Assembly (NCBI GenBank): GCA_032871835.1
Contig: CM065299.1
Coordinates: 82,465,652-82,529,651 of the forward strand
Direction of reading: 5' to 3'
Length of the DNA: 64,000 nt
Origin: Dipteronia dyeriana
Lineage: Eukaryota; Streptophyta; Magnoliopsida; Sapindales; Sapindaceae
Of this stretch, positions 22,783 to 33,089 are shown in pieces. Position 1 is the stretch's first letter. The number at the start of each line of letters is the position of its first letter. The notes beneath the pieces are model-generated. The model saw nothing but the letters and a program-made list of their open reading frames with translations. It ran no database searches and was not told the origin of the DNA. The position numbers and the translations under genes were made by a program.

Positions 22783-23884
22783 TGTTAATAGTAAAGTTTG
22801 GCTATGGGTTAAAGAGAAATTTTCCACTTACCTAGCCCGATTCAAAACAAAAATTCGACATTCATAAGATCTCTGACAGACCATAAAGTTACCCCGCAGA
22901 AGCATGGATGGATCGTCGGGCTTCGGGACTATCAAGGACAAAGCTAGGCACGACCATATCGAGTCCTTACGAGAACACTAGAATCGGGGCTTCTCGTGGC
23001 CGCCTATCCAGGAACCTCAATTCTTGGGATTACAGAGCTCAAGTAACACTCAGAGTGAAGCCCGACAAGCAAAGCATGCTTTCAAAAGGTCGAACTTAAC
23101 TCGTAGCCTAAAAGCTGGAAACCCAACAACCTCTCCAAGAGCCCGTTATCCCTTCCACGATACGAGGAGAAAGAGGACCTCTAAGTTAATCAGACCCGAG
23201 CTACCTCCCAGGAATGTCTACAGGGGCGTCAATCCCAAGCTCCTGAAGACAGAACCAAAGCATAGATCTACCTCGCTCTACAAAACAACGAGCGGCTAAC
23301 GCGATGACCTCCATGAAGAATCATGCCATGAATACATTAAATTCTGCATACGTGTAAGACAAGGGTTTGTTTCCAAAGAGGAAACAAACTTATCTCCACC
23401 AATGATAATCTTGAGTCCGTTATTTACTCGAAGTCAACTACTTTCAAATAGAGGATCCCGCACGATAAGAAGAGAACATGTTTAGAGAATCAAGGCGGGA
23501 GATACACCCGTTCAAATTAATTTGGCCATGTATAAATATGCCTGAGTATTTCCAAGAACAGGACACAAAAAACAAAGAGGAAGAAAGAATAGCATCGAGC
23601 CTAAATTATGTGATCAGAACACGGTCATCGTGGTATCCACTATTCGACAAGCATGAAACTGCCACCTTCCTATATACAAGAGAGATTGTGAGTGTATATG
23701 AGAGGTTCCTGTCTATCATAAGTGTTATACTATAAAGCTTTCATTTGCTAGGGTCATTTAAACATCTGTCTCAGTCTAAGCAGGTCAGGTATCAAATGTA
23801 CCGACCTCGGCCACCACCTTTGTGGTAGTGGTCTCGAGGGTGTTAATGGCGAATTTCTTATCTTGAGCAAATTTTCCGTTAACA
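22783..23884 (+). mobile_element. 5' LTR of element D
   Basis: It begins TGTTAATAGTAAAGTTTGGC and ends CCGTTAACA, 1,102 bp. It is about 85 bp shorter than the 3' LTR, mainly through a gap near 23,040-23,100. Its first 50 bases match the outer end of element B's LTR, and its last 100 match the inner end. Confidence 0.88.
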
Positions 23885-23889
23885 TTTTC

Positions 23890-23905
23890 TGGAGCCGTCT
23901 GTGGG
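23890..23905 (+). other. Primer-binding site of element D
   Basis: TGGAGCCGTCTGTGGG, five bases after the LTR end. Same family of site as in A, B and C. Confidence 0.75.
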
Positions 23906-23958
23906 AAACTCCCACACCACCATTTTTATATTCACAAGTTTGTTGTTTTACAGGAGTC

Positions 23959-25760
23959 ATGAGGCTTCACTCCTCCCAAGGACAGCCAGGTGAATTGGAA
24001 CAGCCTTCAGCTGCGTCGACACGAAAGATCCCGAAGAAAATGAGAAAATCTGGGCTCCATTGCCAGGTCCCAGACCTGCCAGGTCCCAGATCAGCCAGCC
24101 ACTATGCAGGCTTTGGATCCCTCTTTGGGAAGTCAGGTCCCGCTTGACCAACAAGCGGCTGCCTTCGTGGAAAACGTTCGCCTACGGTTGCTCACTGAGG
24201 GTATTAATGTCCAGCAAGCAAACCTCTACGATCAAGGGGAACCAAGCAGGTCCGGGACTAGGCAACCTGTCTTTGATAGTCTGGGACCTACCCCTCCAAA
24301 GCCAGCTCATAATAAAATGAGACTCCAACCCTTGATTTGGGATAGGTTAGGGCCTATACCCCCCGTTCCCGAAACACTGCCACACTACCAACGGTGGACA
24401 TCCCTCCCCGAGAGCGATGAGAGTTTCTTCACCCAATGACTTCAAGGAGAGGAGCCTGAGCAAGGGAGGATGAAAGCCAGCAAAGCCCCTAGGAATACTC
24501 CCTCCGAAGTAGAAATCGGGTAGAGGTAGCCAGCTCGTCAGAGGGGTCTGACAGTGAAGACACCGAGGTCAACTCAAGGAAATCCAAAAGCAAGTGCCTG
24601 AGAGACCAGTTGGCAGAGCTTTAGAAAGAGGTTAAGCAGATGAAGAAGAGGAAGTACAAGGAAGACAAGAAGGACCTTCTAAGTGAGATGAACTTTCCTC
24701 TTACCAGAAAAATCCGGTACGCAAAGCTCCTACCAAAATTTAAAATGCCGACTGACAGATTCTTCAGGACTGAAGATCCCTTGAGCCATTTAGAGAGCTT
24801 TGTTCAACAGATGGAGGTCCAGAACATGACCAGGGCCGCTATGTGTCGAATGTTTCCAACTACGCTGACAGATTACGTTAAGACCTAGTTTAGAAAGCTA
24901 CCCGCTGGCAGTGTGGATTCCATCACGAAGTTGTCGATCGATCTCTGCTTATAATTCCAGAGAGTTAAGCCTCGATTGAAAGACCCAATCTATCTACAGT
25001 ACATGTCGAACATTTCAATAAGAAAGTCATCAAGATGGGGGTCTTTACCGAGAAAGAAACCCTCGCCAACTTCAGAAGGAACTTGTGGACAGGTAAGCTT
25101 TTTAGGTCTTTTACCAAGAGATCTCTAGAGACCCACCAAGAAGCCTTTGATCGGGCTCTTGAGCAAATTGAAGTCGATGAACAACTCAAGGTCAAGATGG
25201 AACACGATGATATCAGAGTCGTAAAGCGATAGAAGAAAGAAGTTCCCAAACCCAAGCAAGCTTAGAAAAGCCAGAACAAACCCCCTAACAGGTCAACGTT
25301 TCGCTTCCCCATTTCTCAACCAAGATCGAAAAGACATCCAGCAAAACAAACTCCTCAACGGGTTTCACCTCCTTCCAAGACAGTAGCCCCAATAGCTCGA
25401 GATGAGAGAGGATAAGATCGTTACACCCCTTTAAATACATCCCGTGAAACAATCTATCTCGCCACTCGAGACAAGGGGTTGCTACAGAAGCCCACACCCA
25501 TGAAAGCCCTTATCGATAAGAGGAATCGTTATAAGTATTGTGATTTTCACGAAGATGTGGGGCACAACACCTTAGAGTGCTATAATCCACGAAATCAGAT
25601 TGAGGCTTTGATAAGGGGAGGATGTTTGGTAGAATTCTTACAGTAAATCAGGGATAATATTCATACTAGAAGGGAAGTACAAGCCGAGATCCGCGAGCAT
25701 GTTGAGAAATGAAAAAGGGAGCAAGCGGATCTGAAGTAACAAATCCAGATAATACATACC
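23959..25760 (+). pseudogene. gag of element D
   Basis: This is the structural (capsid/nucleocapsid) part of the polyprotein. The start at 23,959 gives MRLHSSQGQ, the same start as element A. A basic N-terminal stretch (KIPKKMRK) is followed after a shift by an open segment to 24,439. The capsid-like gag core follows at 24,640-24,888 (LLPKFKMPTDRFFRTEDPL), then a helical part at 25,035-25,232, and a zinc-knuckle-like segment near 25,530-25,620 (YCDFHEDVGHNTLECYNPRN). Stops occur at 24,622, 24,886 and 24,952, and more follow. The copy cannot encode an intact protein as it stands. Confidence 0.88.
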
Positions 25761-25785
25761 ATCAGTAGGAGGGCCTACTCTGGCT

Positions 25786-28700
25786 GTGGCCTTCAATAAT
25801 TTCAAGAAAAACCATGCAAGGAAAGTCCCCCGCATGGACGAGAGGAAGGGTATCTTCAAGGTCAACCAGAGCCTGACCATCCCTTCCAAGTTGTCACATA
25901 TCATTTTCACCGAAGCGGATGTCTACAACACCGTGCAACCTCATGACGATCCGATAGTGATCATGGTACAGATTGCCAATTGCATTGTACACCGTGTGCT
26001 CGTCGACATAGGCAGCAACATCGACGTTCCATTTAAAGACACAGTGGAAAAACTGAACTTAAAACAATGGTGTTACAATAGTTGCACTACCCCGCTGTAT
26101 GGGTTCACTGGGGACTCGATCATACTCGTGGGATTAAAAATCCTACCAGTAATCATTGGAGCCACATCTCTCTAGCAGAATATCATGATAGATTTTGTAA
26201 TGGTGGATACCCCGTCAACCCATAATGCAATATTAGAAAGGCCGTTTTTATCATCCTTGAAAGGGGTCCTATCCATCTACCACAACGTTCTGAAGTTCCC
26301 AGTATGAGACAAGGTGGGGGAAGTTTAGGGTGACCAGCAAGCAGCAAGGAGATGCTATGCAATGTCTACAAACCCAACGGCTCTAGCAAAATAACTTGCC
26401 TAGGTGACAACGATCCAAGATGGGGCAACCCTTGCATTGACCTTAGAAGATGTAGGATCCACAAATCACCATGAGGATGACTCCGTGGTGCCAGACAATG
26501 AGGAATAGAGAAAGGAATGGGCTAGCGGCCATCCAGTGGATAAGCTAGAAGAGATTACTATCTGAATGGGCGATCCGTCAAAGGTTGTCAAAGTCAGAGC
26601 CACTCTGGAGCTTAGAGTGAATGAGGGTTTGATCTGGCTCCTCAAAGAGTTCAATGACATCTTTGTGTGAAGCACGATGAGATGCCTAGGATCCCGATAA
26701 CATTGGCTGCTCACCGATTGGCAGTGGATCTTACCTTCAAGCTCATCAAACAAAAAGGGTGTCACTTCAACATTGAAAGAAATGTTGTGGCTTAGGAAGA
26801 AGTGGACAAACTGACCCACGCAGGCTTCATCGGGGAAGCGTGCTACCCTAAATGGATTGCCAACGTAGTTATGGTCACAAAACCAAATGGAAAGTGGCGT
26901 ATGTGCGTCGATTATACCGACCTCAACCGGGCATGGCCGAAAGACAGTTTCCCTTTACCAAAAATTGATTAGTTAGTTGACTCCACCTCCGGAAACAAGC
27001 TCTTGAGCTTTATGGACTCATTTTTAGGGTACAATCAAATTATGATGCACCCCGTTGACCAGGAAAAGACCAGTTTCATTACAAGGCGAGGTTTGTACTG
27101 CTACAAGGTGATGCCTTTCGGGATTAAGAACGTAGGAGCCACATACCAATGGTTAGTCAATCGACTGTTCAAAGACGAAATCAGAAGATCAATGGAGGTG
27201 TACATCGATGACATGATCACCAAGTCATCAACCTCTGAAGGCCATCTAGGCGACCTTCGTCGGACCTTCATGATATTAAGGGAGAACCATATGAGATTGA
27301 ACCCTTCCAAATACGTTTTGAGGTGACTTCGGGGAAGTTTCTGGGCTCCTTGGTCCATGAGAGAGTCATAGAGGCTAACCCGAAAAAGATTAAGGCTATC
27401 CTTGATCTAGAGTCCCCCACATTGCTTAAACAGGTTCAAGTCTTGACTGGACAGGTAGCAGCGCTCAAAATGTTCATTTTTCGGTCTACCGATAAGTGTC
27501 TCCCATTTCTCAAAACCATTAAGCAGGATAGAAACATGAAATGGGACCAAGAGAGTGAACAAGCTTTTCAAGCCTTGAAAAAATACATGTCAAGCCCTCC
27601 GCTACTGGTTAAGCCAAGCCCCGGAGAAGAACTGCAAATATACTTGGCCTTCTCAGAAACTGTTGTAAATGGGGCCTTGGTCAAGGAATGTGGAGATAAG
27701 ATCCAGCGGCCTATCTACTACGTGAGCCATGCTCTAACCAAGCCCGAGAAGAACTATACCCTTTTGGAGAAGCTCATTTATGCCTTGGTAACCTCAGCAA
27801 GGAAGCTCTGCCCTTAATTCCAAGCTCATTCAGTAACAGTAGTGACAGACCAACCCCTCCGTCAATTCTTGCAAAGGCAGGATGTTTCTAGAAGGCTGGT
27901 TTTACTGACCCTGGAGCTCACCCAATTTGATTTAAGGTATAAGACTAAGACCGCAATTAAAGCTCAGGCTCTAGCAGACTTTGTAATAGAGGTCTCAATG
28001 CCCCCAGGCCAAGCGAACTCCGCAGCAATAAACGTAGCCCCTGAGAAGAGTCAAGAATCTGACAGCTGGCCGGAAGGTTGCAAGTCGTGGATCCTTTACA
28101 TTGATGGAGCTTCTGAGCAAGCTGGGGGAGGAGCGGGCATAGTTCTAATCGACTCAGAAATGACTGAGTGTTGCCACTGCTTCATATTTGAATTTAAAGC
28201 CACTAACAATAAGGCAGAGTATGAAGCTCTCTTAGCCGGAATAAGGGCAGCTGTAGAGCTCGGGGTCTATTACCTGCAGGTCAGAAGTGACTCGTTACTC
28301 ATAGTTAACCAAGTCTCTAGGGATTATCAGGTAAAAGGGGATAACATGATTGCCTACCTGAAGCTAGTTCAACAGCTTAGGAGCAAATTCAAGGGTTTCA
28401 GGATTGAGCAGATACCTCGACAACAAAATTGCCGTGCATACATTTTAGCCAATATAGCTGCAAATGGAGTCAGACCTTACCACAGGGAGTCCCCCTCCAA
28501 GTGATCTCCCTGCCAAGCATAACAATAGATAACGATACTTACACTGGATCGGTGGCCATGTTGGATGGACCCAATAATAGATTATCTCCAAAAAGGAAGG
28601 CTTCCCGGGGAGCCCGACCAAGCTAGGAGGATCAAGAGACTCTCGGTTCAATATTGCTTGGGGGATGGGTACTTTGTATAGGAGGGGCAAATCTATACCT

Positions 28701-29796
28701 TTGCTTCGATGTTTGCATCCTGAAGATGACAAATGGGCATTGAGAGAGGTTCACTTCGGGGAATGCGGGAACCACATTGATGGGGAGGCTTTGGCATATC
28801 AGGTACTCCGCATAGGGTACTACTGGCCAACCATCCATCAAGATGCAAAGATCTTGTTACAATCATGTGAAGCTTGCCAGAAGACAGCAAACTTGAGTCA
28901 CCTACTGCCAGAGCGATTATCATCCCTTAGCTCACCCTACCTCTTTGCTATGTGGGGAGTCGACTTGATCAGGACGGCTTCCAATTAATCCTGGTCAAGC
29001 CAAGCATGCTATTATGGCAATCGACTATTTCACAAGATGGGTTGAAGCAAGACCACTCTCCCAAGTATCGGAAGAAAATAAAACAAGATTCATAAAAATA
29101 ATTTAGTTTGCAGGTTCAAGACCCCTCTTGTCATTATAGCTGACCTCGGCAAGCAGTTTGATAATGGTCAGTTTAAAGACTTTTTTGAGGGCTTGGGAAT
29201 CGACCTTAGATTCGCTTCAGTAGCCCACCCCCAGACTAACAGGTTGGTGGAATCCACTAATAAAACAATTAAGCGGCTGTTGAAGAAGAAACCACAACAA
29301 AAAAAGAGCAGATGGTCTGAGGAGCTTTCCGAGGTCCTCTAGGCTTACCGCACTACAAGGAGAACAACTACTGGGGAAACGCCCTACTCCCTAGCATTCG
29401 AGGTTGAAGCAGTGCTTCCCATTGAGCACAAACTGACCATCATTAGAGTCTAACATTTTGAACTAGGAAGCAATGAGGACAAGCTCCGAGCTAGCTTGGA
29501 TCTCTTAGAAGAAAAACAAGATCGAGAGCTGAGAAGGTAGCAGTTTACCAGAGCAGGAATGCTAGATACTTTAACCGGAAGGTTAAACCCGAAACTTTAA
29601 GGAGGGGGACCTAGTTCTCAGGAAAGTGACGTTGAATACCAGGAAGAGGTCAGACGGGGTCCTAAGGCCAAACTGGGAAGGGCCGTACTTAGTAAAGGTT
29701 GTGGTCCGTAACTGGGCATACAAGCTCGAGGAAATGAATGGTCGACTCATCGATCATACTTGGAATACAGATCACTTGAGAAAATTCTACCCCTGA
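25786..29796 (+). pseudogene. pol of element D (protease, RT, RNase H, integrase)
   Basis: The enzymatic half of the Gypsy polyprotein, which would copy element RNA to DNA and insert it. Protease: 25,786-26,300, active site LVDIGSNID (Thr of DTG replaced by Ile), ERPFLSSLKG near the end. Reverse transcriptase: about 26,800-27,430, with PNGKWRMCVDYTDLN, FMDSFLGYNQIMM and the catalytic YIDD at 27,201-27,212. A frameshift occurs at about 27,325. RNase H of the RT follows (27,540-27,830, ending LVTSARKLCP). A second RNase H lies at 28,090-28,470 (YIDGASEQAGGGAGIVL, NNKAEYEALLAG). Integrase: zinc site HFGECGNH/CEACQ near 28,750-28,880, core with WGVDL, then the 'QFDNGQFKDFF' and 'NRLVESTNKTIKR' parts, and end LRKFYP with stop at 29,794-29,796. 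Stops are scattered through it. Confidence 0.9.
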
Positions 29797-29929
29797 AAAA
29801 GGGACTCATGAGCAGGCTACGTCCACCTAGTTTTTAATCTCCAGCAATAATGTACTCCTTTCTTTTTATCAATAAAGCCTGTTTTTTCTCTATCTTCAAC
29901 TATGTTCTACAATGATTTGGGTATACATG
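29797..29929 (+). other. 3' flank of pol in element D
   Basis: Short untranslated stretch with an AATAAAG motif at about 29,870, possibly a polyadenylation signal. Confidence 0.35.
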
Positions 29930-30309
29930 GAAAATCCAACATTATCGTCCCAAGACCAAGGGTTAGCCGGGGAAGCCCCCTCGCCACCCTTGATGCCTCG
30001 ATCAGGCACTGCCCCCCGCTAAGAAGGGTCTGGGTGTAAGAGCATAGTTGCCCTCCAGATCTCGAGACCTAGAAATAGCTAGATAGCCCTCTTGATGCCT
30101 TGGTCGGGCTACCACCCCCAAGAAGGATCTGAGTGTAATAGCATATTTACCATCTAGATCTCGAGACCAAGAAATAGCTAGAGAGCCCTTCTGATGCCTT
30201 GGTCGGGCTACTACCCCCATAAAGATCTGAGTGTAAAAGCATAGTTGCCATCCAGATCTCAAGACCAGGAAATAGGTAGATAACCCTCCTTATGCCTTGA
30301 TCGGGTTGC
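29930..30309 (-). repeat. About 98-bp repeats of element D (left block)
   Basis: Three to four units share 'GTGTAAGAGCATAGTTGCC' and 'AGATCTCGAGACC', spaced about 99 bp (about 30,030, 30,130, 30,230). They are the reverse complement of the 98-bp units of elements B and C, and so lie in the same orientation relative to transcription of each element. The array resumes at 32,470 after the solo LTR. Confidence 0.85.
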
Positions 30310-30738
30310 TGTTGGAACTCCGTTCACCGGTCACGCAACGGAACTAGGTTTTAAATTTTTTATACAGATCATATCTGTATCTGGGACCAGTGAACTTTGG
30401 ATTGTAATTATTTTTCAGAACTAATACATACAATATGTAAATACAGGAAATTGTAATCAATATAATCAGAAGAAGAAAATCTTACCAACGTTTGGAGGCT
30501 CCTTCACTTTTCGATATGCTCCTGTCTGAACCACTTGATCTTCCTCGCTATCTCCCGGGACTGGTAACTGCGTATGGGCGCGTCACGATCTCAGGAACTT
30601 GAATGGAGGATATAGAGAAAATTTGAAGAAACTCTTTCTTCTCAATTTGGTATATTGATTTCACGCACACATGAATTGCATCTCATGTAAAACATATATT
30701 GACAGATGTGGTTTCGTATCACTAAAAACAATATATAT

Positions 30739-30769
<31 letters not shown>

Positions 30770-30940
30770 GACGCCTGCACCAATAATAATGTATCGCCTG
30801 CATATGCTCTTTCATAAAACAATTTCACGCATCTGCATACACAATTATACCAAGATATGTCTCTGCTTTTTCACCCTAAAAAATCACGCCTATATTTGCT
30901 TCTTTTATAACAAAATTCTATATGTATATCACGCCTGCCC

Positions 30941-30998
<58 letters not shown>

Positions 30999-32469
30999 GT
31001 GTACTAAGTAATTGTATCATATACAAATTCTTTTTTTGATTAATGTTTCATGTGTACACATTAATTTACATCAAATGCAATCTCTTGTGTTATTAATTGA
31101 TATATATCTTTTAATTATCCATTTCAAATATATTTAATATATTAAAAGTGATAATAAGTATTTTAAATTTAAACTTAAATTCAAATATTTAGATAAATGA
31201 TTTAGTAAAATTAAATAATCCTATTATTTTATTTTCACTTAAATCCATATATCAACTAACACCCTCCAATTAATAGTTAATTCATAATTCATAATTATCA
31301 ATATAATTAAATAATCTAATTATTTAATTAATTTAACTATTAACATTCATTAATTAAATAATCTCATTATTCAATCAATTCCCGAATATATATACATGTC
31401 ACTTTTGTAACACAATTAATTGGACAATCCAATTAATTAACCATGACTCTTGTTACCTAAATCGATCGGGCTAACAAGGGGACCTAATGAACCCACAGTA
31501 TTTTTAGCTCCAATAATCTTCGGAATCATTAATTAAACTCTTTAATTAATATTCCTTGATTATTAACTCCTTTGTTATTCCACTAAAAACCCGAAGCTGC
31601 ACTCTCTTAACTGTAGACGCTTTTACACATACCGATACAACTCGGTGTCCATCGATATAGCTATTACACATGGTGTGATCCTCCGCAGTAGTTTATAATT
31701 AGAGTTGGGTCATAATGTCCGTTATACCCTCTAATTACATATATCCTTTAAGTACCATTGGTTCTATAATGAACAATAAATTCTATTTCCTCACGGAATT
31801 AGGAGAGCGCTCATATTGTCCAGCCCCAAATCAACCCTTAAGGGAACTACTATCTACTTCTCACAAGAAGGAGTGGATTCCTCTATTGTGTACAAACCTT
31901 CCCAGCCACAAGCCAAACCGCAATCCCAACATACGGAGTATATTGATCAGGAAATGCATCTGACCTCACCCATGGTATATCAAAGACCACGATCTAACCT
32001 GAAGGAGTCGATAAGACACTCAAGATTAAGATCACCCACATATAGCCATTATTAGTTGATATATATGAATCTCATCGGAAAACGGATCTTGGTGAGAGAT
32101 TCATATAGATCATGGCCCAGTCCTATATGATCACATTATACAAGGTGCCTCCATTCCCATATCTCATATGAATGATTCATCATAAAATCATCGTTCATTA
32201 CGGAATGGACCGCAACTATAGATTAACCACAAATAAAGTACCCAACTTTATTTGCTATCTATGGACTCTTTAGATTGCACGTCTCTTACTGTATCCATCT
32301 ATATATGACACTCATATACACAGTTCGAGATTACATCCGGCAATCTTGGATGTTAAATTTATGCACAAGTTATAAAATAAACAACACAACATGAATGAAT
32401 TGAACCTTTTCTTTTATTTATTTCATAAATCCATGTACAAATTACATCTTTAGGGCATAAACCCCAACA
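30310..32469. mobile_element. Solo LTR (2.16 kb) inserted in the repeats of element D
   Basis: It starts TGTTGGAACTCCG and ends AACCCCAACA, with matching short inverted ends TGTTGG/CCAACA. It is flanked by GTTGC (30,305-30,309) and GTTGT (32,470-32,474), a 5-bp target duplication with one change. There is no primer site, polypurine tract or protein domain inside, so it is a recombined solo LTR of an unrelated family (superfamily not assigned). The interior is AT-rich with two (TA)n runs and no gene seen. Confidence 0.8.
30735..30995. repeat. Two (TA)n microsatellites inside the solo LTR
   Basis: Uninterrupted TA runs at about 30,738-30,768 and 30,949-30,994, separated by sequence with repeated 'CACGCCTGC' and 'CACGCCT' phrases. 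Confidence 0.85.
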
Positions 32470-32610
32470 GTTGTGACCCCCAAGAAAGACTCAAGTTTAA
32501 AGAGCGTGGTAGCCCTCCCGATCCCTGGCCTAAGAGAGAGCTAGATAGTTCTCTACTTGATACCTCATTCGGGCTGTAACCCCCTAGATGGGCTCGAGGA
32601 TAGAGGGCTC
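32470..32610 (-). repeat. Right block of the 98-bp repeat array of element D
   Basis: Degenerate units ('GACCCCCAAGAAAGACTC', 'TAGATAGTTCTCTACTTGAT', 'TCGGGCTGTAACCCCC') continue the array interrupted by the solo LTR. Confidence 0.7.
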
Positions 32611-33089
32611 TTTTACTTAAACTCTAATGTCGCAGTTATTACTGGTTGCTAATTCTTCGGGTACACATGTTTGCTTACCATTACAGGTCTACGACCAAAC
32701 AAGGGGACTATCGACTAAAGTCACCGAGCTACAAGTTTCTGTCAAGAGTCAAAAAGCTCGAGCTAGCTATCTACTTTCACACTTAATCAGTTTTCCTATC
32801 TTGTTACTTTTCTTAAGCTAAGTAAGGTTGCTATAAAGGCTGAACCTAGATGGAGATCATAAATGAAGCAAGTACATGCAAATCAAAATTTGAACCAGAT
32901 CTAAAGTTAAATTCCATTAATGAATTGGGAGCCTATCCCCCGGTAAGGCTACATCAATCGAACAGGGAGCCTAACCCCTGGTTTCGGGCTACAAAAAAAT
33001 GATGAATAATGATGATGATTAAGCATGAGTAAAGATGGAATGCCTACCCCTCTTTTTAGGCATTCACAATAAGTTACAAGAATATGGAT
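32611..33089. other. Element D sequence between repeats and antisense gene, no gene seen
   Basis: Probably the 3' untranslated side of the antisense gene. It has repeated phrases such as 'GGGAGCCTATCCCCCGG' and 'GGGAGCCTAACCCCTGG'. No domain recognised. Confidence 0.45.

Noticed and set aside
11000..22783. Target duplication for element B (CTATT against TTAAT)
   Set aside because: The flanks do not match well enough to claim one.
26173..26175. Possible programmed stop readthrough (TAG shared by A and D) as a gag-pol control
   Set aside because: The stop lies inside the protease, other stops are also shared, and both copies carry many further breaks. Common descent or methylation decay is simpler.
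27101..27358. Minus-strand frame of 85 codons
   Set aside because: Shadow of the reverse transcriptase coding strand of element D.
30768..31007. 79-codon Tyr/Ile-rich frame
   Set aside because: It ends in a translated (TA)n microsatellite inside a solo LTR.
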